From Candidatus Tariuqbacter arcticus (GTDB taxonomy: Bacteria > Electryoneota > Tariuqbacteria > Tariuqbacterales > Tariuqbacteraceae), in the NCBI GenBank assembly GCA_013202315.1, contig JABMRZ010000350.1, positions 1 to 12,480 of the forward strand: a stretch of 12,480 nt of DNA, in the 5' to 3' direction. The position numbers and the translations under genes are program-made. Below the pieces are notes generated by a model, which saw nothing but the letters and a program-made list of their open reading frames with translations, made no database searches and had not been told where the DNA came from. This document shows positions 5,937 to 12,480 of this stretch, piece by piece; the stretch's first letter is position 1; every line of letters begins with the position of its first letter.

Positions 5937-7019
5937 TTACCAGATGGGCGTATTATCGATGATTTTGATATCTGTTTCCTTGCTCAAGTCCAAGTCGTAG
6001 CAGCTTTTTTCGTCCAACGGATTTCCATTTGCATCGATGATAATCCTGACGATGGGGCGATGGTAGTTGCCTTCATAGTTTTCTTTTATCATTCCCATTT
6101 CGCCGTTGGATAGTTTCACTGCGGTTCCTAATGGGTAAAGTGGTATTAAGTCAATGAAGGTCGAGAGAGCCTTGGGGTCGAATTTAGTTCGCATTCCATT
6201 ATTGAACAGGTTCAAGACCTTATGGAAAGCCCAGCCGCTTTTATACGGTCTGTCGGAGGTCAAGGCATCGAAGACATCCGCAATAGCGGCGATTCTGGAG
6301 TAGAGGTGAATATCGCTTCCCTGGCGATGATTGGGATAGCCGGATCCATCATAGGCTTCATGGTGCTGATGAGCTACCGACCATACGGTGGGATTGTATG
6401 CGCCTCTCTCTTTCAGGAAATCAAAGCCGCGCCTGGAGTGTTTTCTCATCTCCGCAAACTCTTCTTCGGTCAACCGTCCCGGTTTATTATGGATTTCCTC
6501 TGAAATGGTGACCTTACCCACATCGTGAAGCAACACTCCCATAGTGATATCTTCCAATTCCTGATTGTTGAAGCCCATCCTCCAGCCGATTAGGACCGAG
6601 ATAACCGCCACATTGACCGAATGGAGGAAGAGATAATCCTTCAGGGTTTTCAGATTCCACAACTCTATGGTCACCCTGGGTCTATACTGCTTGATGTCGG
6701 CGACGATAAATTGGGCGCAGTTATGCAGTTGGATGAGGTTTTTCCAGCTGAGGTCCGGCGGGTTGGTAGCCAGGATTTCCGCCATAATTGCGTTTGCCAT
6801 CACTCTGGTATCTTCATAGATAACATCATACGCTTCAATACCTTCGGAGACGGCGTCTTCAATATAAACCCATTTGACGCCATGTTTATTCAGGGCAGTC
6901 AGGTATTCATTGGTGAGTTTTATCCCCTGGCGCAATAGAGGGACCCGGTTGCCTTCGATATAAACATTGCGCGCCAGGAAAGAGCCTTCCTCAACATGTT
7001 CTATTCTAATTAGTCTAAT
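5937..7019 (-). CDS. HD-GYP domain phosphodiesterase-like protein, ATT start
   Basis: From the proposed ATT start at 7019 the protein is 360 aa. The N-terminal region (about 1-60, beginning RLIRIEHVEEGSFLARNVY) matches the DUF3391-like module found before many HD-GYP domains. The HD-GYP core has HD at 165-166 (LLHDVGK), the conserved His in RKHSRRG (194), HHE at 219-221 and DGSGYP at 224-229, followed by AAIADVFDALTSDRPYK. All key metal-binding residues are present, so c-di-GMP hydrolysis to GMP is likely. A beta-rich tail follows (about 300-360). The first conventional start in frame is TTG at 6935, which would cut through the N-terminal module. The frame is open upstream only to a TAA 6 codons before ATT, and AAAGG stands 7 nt before that ATT. 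There is no receiver or sensor domain. Confidence 0.85.
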   Translation of the reverse strand: MRLIRIEHVEEGSFLARNVYIEGNRVPLLRQGIKLTNEYLTALNKHGVKWVYIEDAVSEGIEAYDVIYEDTRVMANAIMAEILATNPPDLSWKNLIQLHNCAQFIVADIKQYRPRVTIELWNLKTLKDYLFLHSVNVAVISVLIGWRMGFNNQELEDITMGVLLHDVGKVTISEEIHNKPGRLTEEEFAEMRKHSRRGFDFLKERGAYNPTVWSVAHQHHEAYDGSGYPNHRQGSDIHLYSRIAAIADVFDALTSDRPYKSGWAFHKVLNLFNNGMRTKFDPKALSTFIDLIPLYPLGTAVKLSNGEMGMIKENYEGNYHRPIVRIIIDANGNPLDEKSCYDLDLSKETDIKIIDNTPIW

Positions 7020-7031
7020 AGCGCCGCCTTT
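7017..7031 (-). promoter_or_regulatory. Shine-Dalgarno and ATT start deciding the HD-GYP N-terminus
   Basis: On the minus strand AAAGG (7031-7027) is followed by 7 nt and then ATT (7019-7017). Translation from this ATT gives exactly the N-terminus expected for the family (M-R-L-I-R-I-E-x-V-x-x-G), with ATT standing where ATG would be. No ATG, GTG or TTG occurs in frame between the upstream TAA and TTG 6935. ATT starts are rare, the best-known being infC, so a point change from ATG is an alternative. Confidence 0.55.
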
Positions 7032-7105
7032 AAGAAATTAAGAATTAATAATTTAAATTTAAGAACACTTCGGCATTTCGATTTTGACTCGCAACTTACA
7101 TCCAG

Positions 7106-7154
7106 CAACTCGCAGCTCACAGCTTGCAGCTTGCAGCTTGCAGCTTGCAGCTAT
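7106..7154. repeat. CAGCTTG heptamer array
   Basis: Seven 7-bp units are visible: CAACTCG, CAGCTCA, CAGCTTG four times, CAGCTAT. The array ends 12 nt from the stop codon of the aldehyde dehydrogenase gene. The units contain AGCT dyads, so the transcript could fold into several alternative hairpins, but there is no T-tract in the right place for a terminator. Confidence 0.85.
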
Positions 7155-7166
7155 TTTTAAGCGAAA

Positions 7167-8780
7167 TCAACTTCTTGCTTTGAATTCGCGGATAATTTCG
7201 TCCACTCGCGCTTCAGTGATGCCTTCGCCATAGGTAGTTTCGGGAGGAACAGCCCGCTTAACCTGAGAGTCTGGCTTATCATCAGAGGGTGTTTTCCTTT
7301 TCATCCCAATTTGGTTGGCATCAGATTCGACCGGCGGAGCTTCGCTCACCGGGCGGTAACGGTATTGGTCGTCATAGCGCCAGCGGGTTTCGGAACTGCC
7401 CGCGGTTATTGTAGTTTTACCAGCGTTTATGGATTTTGTTTCATAAGCCAGGCGCTTGATGTTTAATAGGTGCATAGGGGTTACATTATCGGCGGTGATG
7501 GATCCTCCCCAGGTGCCGCATCCCAGGGTCATCGAAGGCGGTAAGTCTGTCGAATATCCAATCGCGCCGTGAGTGGCGGGGGTGTTGACCAGCACCCTCA
7601 TCACCGGTTTTTCCAGGGCGAAGCGCTCCAGAATCTGAGTATCATTCGTATGCAGCGTCATAGTGTGCCCAAGACCGCCGTGATAGATGATTTTAATGGA
7701 GAGTTCGCACCCTTCTTCCCAGCCGTCAACGGTGAAATAGCAGATTACCGGCGAAAGTTTTTCCACGGATAAAGGATACTCGCTGCCTACACCTTCTATT
7801 TCCACCACCAGCATAGTCGTATCTTCGGGAACGGTGAAGCCTGCCATGTGGGCGATTTTAAAAGACGACTGCCCAACGATTTTAGGATTTATGCCTCTTT
7901 CGGGGAGAATCATCACCGCTTCCAGTTTGCGGATTTCCTCCTGTGTGCAAAAATATGAACGGTGTTGTTTCAATAATTTGCGCACGGTTTCGTCAAGCGG
8001 ACAGTCGACGATGATGGATTGTTCGGAGGCGCAGACGGTTCCGTTGTCAAAACATTTGGATAGGATGATGTCTTTCACCGCTTTTTCGGGGTCGGCGGTT
8101 CTTTCAATGAAGGCGGGGACATTCCCGGGACCGACGCCGTAAGCGGGTTTCCCGGCGCTGTAGGCGGCTTTGACCAGCCCTGTTCCACCAGTCGCAAGAA
8201 TCACTCCAACTTTGGGGTGGCTCATCAGTTCGTGGGTTCCCGGCAATTCAGGGACGGTCATCCAGCAGACCGCATCTTCCGGAGCGCCGGCTTCTACCGC
8301 GGCTCGCTTCATTATTTCTGCGGTTTCGGAAATGCATCGCACTGCGGCGGGATGTGGTGACAGCACCACTGCATTACGCGCCTTCAGGGAGATTATCGCC
8401 TTGTTCAAGGCGGTGGAAGTGGGGTTGGTGGAAGGGACCACCGCCGCCACCACTCCCACGGGTTCGGCGATGCGCCTAACCGTTCCTTCGTCGTCCAGGA
8501 AACCGACCGTTTTCATATCCTTGATATATTCCCACAGACTTCTGGTGGCGAATTGGTTTTTAAAGAGTTTATCTTCCCACTTGCCGAAACCGGTTTCTTC
8601 GACCGCCATTTTCGCCAGCCGCTCGGCTTCGGTTAGACCGGCTTCAACCATATTTCGGGCGATGCGGTCGACATCGGCTTGAGTGAAGTTCCGCAGGGTG
8701 AGCGCCGCTTGGTGGGCGCGTTCAGCAAGGTCGCGGGCTTGCTGAATGGATTGGAGGTCCCGGTATGATAATTCTGTCAT
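7167..8780 (-). CDS. Acylating aldehyde dehydrogenase with C-terminal targeting-like helix
   Basis: This 537-aa protein matches CoA-acylating aldehyde dehydrogenases (EutE/PduP/AdhE-N type). Features are AEPVGVVAAVVPSTNPTSTA (105-124), ATGGTGLVKAAYSAGKPAYG (196-215), the catalytic Cys250 in SKCFDNGTVCASEQ, and the late CGTWGGS. It would convert an aldehyde plus CoA and NAD+ to acyl-CoA in the cytoplasm or in a microcompartment. The family core ends near residue 465. A 50-residue polar linker rich in Pro, Lys, Asp and Ser follows, then an amphipathic helix ITEARVDEIIREFKARS (521-537). That is the layout of a bacterial-microcompartment encapsulation peptide. No N-terminal peptide of PduP type is seen, and no shell protein gene lies in this window. 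ATG 8780 lacks a Shine-Dalgarno. Confidence 0.88.
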   Translation of the reverse strand: MTELSYRDLQSIQQARDLAERAHQAALTLRNFTQADVDRIARNMVEAGLTEAERLAKMAVEETGFGKWEDKLFKNQFATRSLWEYIKDMKTVGFLDDEGTVRRIAEPVGVVAAVVPSTNPTSTALNKAIISLKARNAVVLSPHPAAVRCISETAEIMKRAAVEAGAPEDAVCWMTVPELPGTHELMSHPKVGVILATGGTGLVKAAYSAGKPAYGVGPGNVPAFIERTADPEKAVKDIILSKCFDNGTVCASEQSIIVDCPLDETVRKLLKQHRSYFCTQEEIRKLEAVMILPERGINPKIVGQSSFKIAHMAGFTVPEDTTMLVVEIEGVGSEYPLSVEKLSPVICYFTVDGWEEGCELSIKIIYHGGLGHTMTLHTNDTQILERFALEKPVMRVLVNTPATHGAIGYSTDLPPSMTLGCGTWGGSITADNVTPMHLLNIKRLAYETKSINAGKTTITAGSSETRWRYDDQYRYRPVSEAPPVESDANQIGMKRKTPSDDKPDSQVKRAVPPETTYGEGITEARVDEIIREFKARS

Positions 8781-8852
8781 AATTCAGATAAAGTATATTT
8801 CAAATTACATATAACCTGCTTAATTCATAAACTTTGATTTTCATTGGAAAAT

Positions 8853-8886
8853 AGCTTTCACGCTTCGGTTTCTCTCGCTGAAAGCT
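8853..8886. repeat. 8-bp inverted repeat upstream of the aldehyde dehydrogenase
   Basis: AGCTTTCA (8853-8860) and TGAAAGCT (8879-8886) form perfect arms around an 18-nt loop, about 75-105 bp upstream of the dehydrogenase start. It could be an operator or a leader hairpin. Chance occurrence is possible at this length. Confidence 0.35.
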
Positions 8887-8962
8887 TAACAAAATCCGAA
8901 AACTGGTTCTGCCTCTTCAAAATGTCATCCGCCTTGGAATTTGCGATTTTTCGTGTTCTTTA

Positions 8963-9250
8963 ATAATATAATACAATGACACAAATAATCAAATTATTCC
9001 TCGGAACGCTCAGAAAATCCTGATTCTCAAGGAAACAGCTTGTACTAGAAAGCCTCGCTCGCCGACATCAGCTGTCCGGCGTTAACATCTTTACTGTCTG
9101 ACGCTAAATTGGCTATATTTCCGTCCGAGTCACCGAAAAGCATTACGGACACCTGATCCCGGATTCGGTCGAAGTCAAGCTGGATTGGGGGTATTAGTAC
9201 CATAATACAAAAATTCGTGTTTTTTCTGGCAGAATATCGTATTATATTAT
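8963..9250. repeat. 12-bp inverted repeats bracketing a 288-bp segment
   Basis: ATAATATAATAC at 8963-8974 has an exact reverse complement at 9239-9250. The arms are pure A/T except for one base, so the match is weaker than its length suggests. They enclose the small ORF at 9045-9203, which would fit a miniature element, but I see no target-site duplication. Confidence 0.35.
9045..9203 (-). CDS. Possible 52-aa ORF or C-terminal gene remnant
   Basis: The frame begins at ATG 9203 and ends with TAG at 9045-9047. The product is acidic and polar. It begins MVLIPPIQLDFDRIRDQVSV, continues with MLFGDSDGNIANLASDSKDV and ends NAGQLMSASEAF. The composition is protein-like, and FGDSDGNI-N-L loosely recalls Ca-binding or dockerin-like Asp/Gly loops. 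There is no Shine-Dalgarno, so it may be the surviving C-terminus of a larger secreted protein rather than a complete gene. I do not recognise a family. Confidence 0.3.
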   Translation of the reverse strand: MVLIPPIQLDFDRIRDQVSVMLFGDSDGNIANLASDSKDVNAGQLMSASEAF

Positions 9251-9337
9251 GTTTTATATAGACTTACAAAGTCTGCAAGGCTCATGGTTCATGTCTTAAT
9301 GTTCATGTATTTAGGGGCAAGTTTCTATTTGAAATCC

Positions 9338-9364
9338 GAGACCTGAGACCTGAGACCTGAGACT
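9338..9364. repeat. GAGACCT heptamer array
   Basis: Three perfect GAGACCT units (9338-9358) are followed by the partial unit GAGACT. The period is exactly 7 bp, as in the other arrays of the window, but the word is unrelated. It lies in a long gap with no gene within 180 bp on the right. Confidence 0.85.
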
Positions 9365-9525
9365 CGATACTTTCTACTTTTTAAGTTTAAACCTGTTTGG
9401 TTCCGGCTCGTCCGGGTTAGGGGATTATTCCTCAGACAGCTGCAAGTCAGCCTTATCACAACAAATCCCAGACACCATCAAATACAGCGGCTCTCAGCTA
9501 TTCTCATATTCGCAGTGGATAGCCG

Positions 9526-9540
9526 GGAAGGTGACCTTCC
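9526..9540. repeat. Palindrome GGAAGGT-G-ACCTTCC
   Basis: Two perfect 7-bp arms flank a single central base, 10 nt beyond the stop codon of the exported-protein gene at 9551. As RNA it could form a 6-bp hairpin with a 3-nt loop. No T-tract follows on the minus strand, so it is not a classical terminator. A protein-binding site or RNA-stabilising hairpin is possible. Confidence 0.45.
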
Positions 9541-9550
9541 ATAATAGTTC

Positions 9551-9997
9551 TCATTGATGGCGGTTGCGGATGACTTCGACCATCTCGATGGCTTCCTTCA
9601 AACGGTTGTAATGCTCTTGAATCTTGGCTCGTTTCCCCGATTTCGCCGCTTTGAGCAGGGCTTTAGTTCCTATAAGGACTTTTTTAACTGCTTTTTTAAG
9701 GGCGTCGCCTGTGTAATCGGGTGTTTTAGCTTTTTTCAATGCCCGCGCTGTATCTTTGAAATGGGGCAGGAACGATCTCAAACTCTGATAGGAGCCGCTG
9801 GTGATGGCTTCGCTGATGGGTTGGAAAGCGCCTTTATAGTTTTGCCAGGCGGTATTAAAAGCGTTGCTCTCCTCTTGGGGACGCGCTTGATGTTCAAAGT
9901 CGGATATGTTACCGATCGTATTGGAACCGCTCACGATGAAGGTTACCGCAGGCAGCAGAAGCGCAAAGAGCGCGGCTGTTAAGAATTTCCGTTTCAT
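9551..9997 (-). CDS. Small exported helical protein of unknown function
   Basis: This 148-aa protein has a Sec-type signal peptide (residues 1-24: KRK, then a hydrophobic run, cleavage near VSGSN). The mature part appears almost wholly helical, with likely helices at about 46-60, 70-90, 96-118 and 123-146, and it is rich in Lys (KKAKTPDYTGDALKKAVKKV). The pattern suggests a periplasmic four-helix bundle of cytochrome-c'/b562 shape, but there is no CxxCH heme motif, so I do not call it a cytochrome. I chose this strand over the overlapping plus-strand frame (9554-9982) because only this one has a coherent signal peptide and helical pattern. A GGTG lies shortly upstream of ATG 9997. It is divergent from the gene at 10197. 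Confidence 0.65.
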   Translation of the reverse strand: MKRKFLTAALFALLLPAVTFIVSGSNTIGNISDFEHQARPQEESNAFNTAWQNYKGAFQPISEAITSGSYQSLRSFLPHFKDTARALKKAKTPDYTGDALKKAVKKVLIGTKALLKAAKSGKRAKIQEHYNRLKEAIEMVEVIRNRHQ

Positions 9998-10196
9998 TTT
10001 TTCACCGAATTATATTCAGGATGTTATTATTTATTTCTTCAGAATATAAATATCAATCATCGCAATGGTTGCATTTTAATCTGGAATAGTTTAATTTTAT
10101 GGATACTGTCAAATTGTTTGAGAAATTCCCCTTAAAAAAGCGCAAATTCACCTGCGAATAATAATCCATTATATTATTACTCAACCAATCCTATTT

Positions 10197-12386
10197 TTGT
10201 TTCCAAAAAAATGGAAATATGGCGTATTCGCCGCCGGATTCGGAGGGATAACCGGTCAAATCCTGCTTTTAAGGCAGTTGGAAACACTGTTCGGCGGGAA
10301 TGAAATCAGCCTTGGGGTGTTTTTCGCCTGCTGGCTGGTGTGGAGCGCTTTGGGAGCATGGTCAGCGAAGTTCTGCAGGAACCCGATGATTTTCTATGGA
10401 ATCTTAGCGGGACAAGGGGCGGTTTTGTTGGGTTCGGTCTGGCTCTTCAGGTATTGGTCTATCATCATCGGCAGGCAAGCCGGGGTGATAATGGGGCTGG
10501 CTGATATGGCTGCCGGCGGTGCGGTGTTGATCGCCCCTTTCGCTCTGGTGACCGGCGCCCTTTTCACTTTGGGAATCAAAGCCTCTGGGGTCGAACCCAG
10601 AATCATCTATTTATGGGAAGCTGTCGGCGCAGGAGCGGGGGGAGTATTCACCGCGCTGATGGTGGGAATGATTGGATATTTCCAATTCGGCTTCTTAATT
10701 ATGGGGGTGAATCTGCTGATAGCCCTGAGGAGTCCCCGGCTTCAATCGGTTTGCGCTTTAGTCAGCTTAGTCGGATTTGTATGGGGAGCGCCGCTTTTAG
10801 AAAAAGCGAGTCTGGATAGATTTTGGCACGGTTATACACTAATTAAGCACGCTGAATCGGTCTATGGCGATATAGCGGTCACCTGCGAAGATGAGCAGTA
10901 TGCGCTATTCCAGAACGGTTCGCTATCCGGGAGTTACCCCGATCCGATGTCGGCGGAGGAAGCGGTTCATTTCCAATTATTGGCGCATCCGAATCCGCAG
11001 AAGGTCTTGTTAGTTGGGGGAGGAATCACCGGCGCGGTGGGAGAAATCCTGGAACATCCTTCGGTATCGCAGGTCGATTACGCCGAAGTCGACGCCAAAT
11101 TAGTTCAGACTATCATAGAAATCTTCCCCCCGGAACCTGCCGCCTTCTTAAATAATGAAAGGGTTCGAGTGGTGGAAGTGGATGGTAGAGCCTGGATTAA
11201 GAAAGCGGAGAATAATTACGATGTGGTAATACTGGCGGTCCCGGAGCCGACCACTGCAATGATAAATCGATACTTCACGCTGGAATTCTTCCGCGAAGTC
11301 CGGCAAGCTTTGAAGACGCGAGGGATCTTTGGATTCAGTATAAGTTCTTCGGAGGATTATATCGATTCGGGACTGGCTGATTTTTTGAGCGGCATCAGGC
11401 GGACGCTGGAGAGAGTATTTCCCAATGTTGTAGTTCTGCCGGGCGGGAGATGTCAATTTATCGCCTGCATGAACGATTTCCGCCTTGAAAGTGAAGAATT
11501 AGTGAAGAGGCTGAATGCGCGGGGGGTCGAAAATATGTTCGTGAGCCCCTATATCCTGCCTTTCAGGCTGAGCTTGGAGAAGCGGGATTATCTGGAGAAC
11601 AGTCTGGCGATGAACGATTCCGAATGGATAAACCGTGATTTCAGCCCGCAGGGTTATGTCCGGGCTTTGGCGCGGTGGGACAGGCAGTTTCATCCCAAGG
11701 AGGGTAGAATATATCCCCTGCTTTGGAAATTTGAATGGTGGATGGCTGCGGTTACGGTTCTGATCTTCGCTTTATTGATATCGCTTTTGAGCAGGGGAAA
11801 TGTCTTCGAGCGGGGCGTCAGGGCGGGTTTGGGGTTGGGGGGATTGGCGCAGATGGGGATGCAGTTATCGCTAATATTGGGATTTCAATCGATTTTCGGG
11901 TATATGTATTATCAGCAGGCGGTTTTGATAGCCGGCTTTATGGCGGGCGCGGCTGGCGGAAGCTTTTCGGCGAGGCGGTGGGATGGGAAGTCATCGGCGG
12001 CGCAGCGGCGGGGTTTCGTCAGGGTGCAGGCTGGAGTGGTGCTTCTCCCGATAGTTGTATTAGCGGCCTTATTCGCCGTCAAGGGTATGGGAGGCATATC
12101 GAAACATCTGTTGACCGGAACTGCGGTGTTGTGCGGGTGGGTGGGAGGAATGCAATACAGTATAGGCGCCGGCTGCCTGCGCGGTGAAGCTTCCCGGCGA
12201 GGCGGCGGGCTTTACGCTGTCGACCTAGCTGGGGCGGCTTTGGGAGCTCTGGCGGTGGGAACACTGATGATACCGCTGTTAAATATGGCGCAGACCATAT
12301 TAATTCTGGTATTAGCGGGAGTGGCGCCGTTGGCGCTGGCAGCGACGGGAATGATAAAAAATGGATTCCGGGCAAGCCGGATGTAA
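10197..12386 (+). CDS. Membrane-embedded spermidine-synthase-like protein
   Basis: This 729-aa protein has several transmembrane segments at about 8-200, a soluble Rossmann domain at about 215-500 and further transmembrane segments at about 512-720, the layout of fused MFS-like/spermidine synthases. The domain has the glycine loop KVLLVGGGITGAVGEILEHP (269-288), the acidic strand end DYAEVD (294-299) and a DGR (329-331). In true aminopropyltransferases the loop reads GGGDG and the catalytic strand D-S-S-D-P. Here they read GGGITG and ILAVPEPTTAMINRYF (345-360), so polyamine synthesis is unlikely and another binding or transfer role is possible. Both membrane halves carry a related motif, YLWEAVGAGAGGV (138-150) and LYAVDLAGAALGAL (672-685), pointing to an internal duplication. 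The start is TTG 10197 without a Shine-Dalgarno, and no better in-frame start exists. Confidence 0.75.
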   Translation: MFPKKWKYGVFAAGFGGITGQILLLRQLETLFGGNEISLGVFFACWLVWSALGAWSAKFCRNPMIFYGILAGQGAVLLGSVWLFRYWSIIIGRQAGVIMGLADMAAGGAVLIAPFALVTGALFTLGIKASGVEPRIIYLWEAVGAGAGGVFTALMVGMIGYFQFGFLIMGVNLLIALRSPRLQSVCALVSLVGFVWGAPLLEKASLDRFWHGYTLIKHAESVYGDIAVTCEDEQYALFQNGSLSGSYPDPMSAEEAVHFQLLAHPNPQKVLLVGGGITGAVGEILEHPSVSQVDYAEVDAKLVQTIIEIFPPEPAAFLNNERVRVVEVDGRAWIKKAENNYDVVILAVPEPTTAMINRYFTLEFFREVRQALKTRGIFGFSISSSEDYIDSGLADFLSGIRRTLERVFPNVVVLPGGRCQFIACMNDFRLESEELVKRLNARGVENMFVSPYILPFRLSLEKRDYLENSLAMNDSEWINRDFSPQGYVRALARWDRQFHPKEGRIYPLLWKFEWWMAAVTVLIFALLISLLSRGNVFERGVRAGLGLGGLAQMGMQLSLILGFQSIFGYMYYQQAVLIAGFMAGAAGGSFSARRWDGKSSAAQRRGFVRVQAGVVLLPIVVLAALFAVKGMGGISKHLLTGTAVLCGWVGGMQYSIGAGCLRGEASRRGGGLYAVDLAGAALGALAVGTLMIPLLNMAQTILILVLAGVAPLALAATGMIKNGFRASRM

Positions 12387-12420
12387 AATATTTGATATGC
12401 GATATTTGATATTTGATATA
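12387..12420. repeat. GATATTT heptamer array starting at a stop codon
   Basis: Units AATATTT, GATATGC, GATATTT, GATATTT and GATATA follow the TAA stop (12384-12386) with no intervening base. The period is exactly 7 bp. It is the clearest case of an array placed directly at a gene end. Confidence 0.8.
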
Positions 12421-12455
12421 ATGAAAACAATCATCATTATTAGCGGCAGAAAACT

Positions 12456-12472
12456 GTGGGTTGAGAACCCAC
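12456..12472. repeat. Hairpin GTGGGTT-GAG-AACCCAC
   Basis: A perfect 7-bp stem closes a 3-nt loop near the right edge. The flanking CCCTACGGC extends the sequence into a motif I recall as dispersed in many bacterial genomes (GTAGGGTGGGTT...). An ATG at 12421 opens a frame to the window edge, but its codons run through this repeat, so I do not annotate it as a gene. Confidence 0.5.
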
Positions 12473-12480
12473 CCTACGGC

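Larger units (their letters stand above)
8781..9550. other. Long intergenic region (770 bp)
   Basis: No full-size gene is visible. It contains an inverted repeat at 8853-8886, a pair of 12-bp inverted repeats bracketing 8963-9250 with a small minus-strand ORF inside, a GAGACCT heptamer array at 9338-9364, and a palindrome at 9526-9540. The left part (8781-8990) is AT-rich and should hold the promoter of the dehydrogenase gene. TATACT on the minus strand about 25 nt upstream of its ATG is a possible -10 box, without a good -35. Confidence 0.55.

Noticed and set aside
7106..7154. Possible CRISPR array
   Set aside because: The units are 7 bp with no spacers between them. CRISPR repeats are far longer and alternate with unique spacers.
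8170..8682. Plus-strand frame of 170 codons inside the aldehyde dehydrogenase
   Set aside because: It is antisense to well-conserved dehydrogenase motifs, and its Ser/Thr/Ala-rich product is typical of a shadow frame.
9554..9982. Plus-strand frame of 142 codons overlapping the exported-protein gene
   Set aside because: It is the antisense shadow of the minus-strand gene at 9551-9997, which has a clear signal peptide and regular helices. The plus frame shows no coherent domain.
12421..12480. Start of a further plus-strand gene at ATG 12421
   Set aside because: The open frame reads through the dispersed hairpin repeat at 12456-12472, has no Shine-Dalgarno, and is cut by the window edge after 20 codons.

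Overview
The window looks like a piece of a bacterial chromosome from an uncultivated Gram-negative lineage of moderate GC. Several genes have no visible Shine-Dalgarno sequence, two secreted proteins carry lipoboxes, and there is an Ig/GATase-like surface lipoprotein of the kind seen in FCB-group candidate phyla (Zixibacteria, Cloacimonetes and relatives). That placement is an inference, not a proof. There are no rRNA or tRNA genes, no CRISPR array and no transposase.

Layout, left to right. (1) 1-346 is non-coding and holds an imperfect long inverted repeat. (2) A small GIY-YIG-like protein (347-847, minus) is followed by a large lipoprotein with Ig-like folds and a GATase-like C-terminal domain (913-2625, minus). 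(3) A repeat-dense intergenic stretch (2626-3098) contains TTTAGGG-type heptamer arrays, a GNRA-loop hairpin, a nested inverted repeat and a decayed P-loop (ParA-like) gene fragment. (4) An AT-richer accessory cassette (3042-4893) has a palindromic operator/promoter, an XRE repressor translationally coupled to an ImmA/IrrE-type metallopeptidase, and a convergent gene whose protein looks like a PD-(D/E)XK nuclease plus a DUF5655-like domain. This is the best candidate for an undescribed defence or stress-response module. (5) A second repeat-rich gap (4894-5326) separates it from a minus-strand pair: an HD-GYP c-di-GMP phosphodiesterase-like protein and, 22 nt downstream, a small lipoprotein. 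The HD-GYP protein appears to begin at an ATT codon, 28 codons upstream of the first conventional start. (6) An acylating aldehyde dehydrogenase (7167-8780, minus) has a long C-terminal linker and a terminal amphipathic helix resembling a bacterial-microcompartment encapsulation peptide, although no shell genes lie in view. (7) A 770-bp gap (8781-9550) holds a possible 52-aa ORF bracketed by 12-bp inverted repeats, and a GAGACCT heptamer array. (8) A small exported helical protein (9551-9997, minus) is divergent from a membrane-embedded spermidine-synthase-like protein (10197-12386, plus) whose Rossmann glycine loop is kept but whose usual catalytic aspartate motif is altered.

Across the window, at least six intergenic gaps carry short tandem arrays with an almost exact 7-bp period (one is 8 bp). 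The word differs at each site (GGGTTTA, CAACTCG, CAGCTTG, GAGACCT, GATATTT). Several lie directly at or within about 12 bp of a stop codon. This shared architecture with changing sequence is the most unusual genome-scale signal here.
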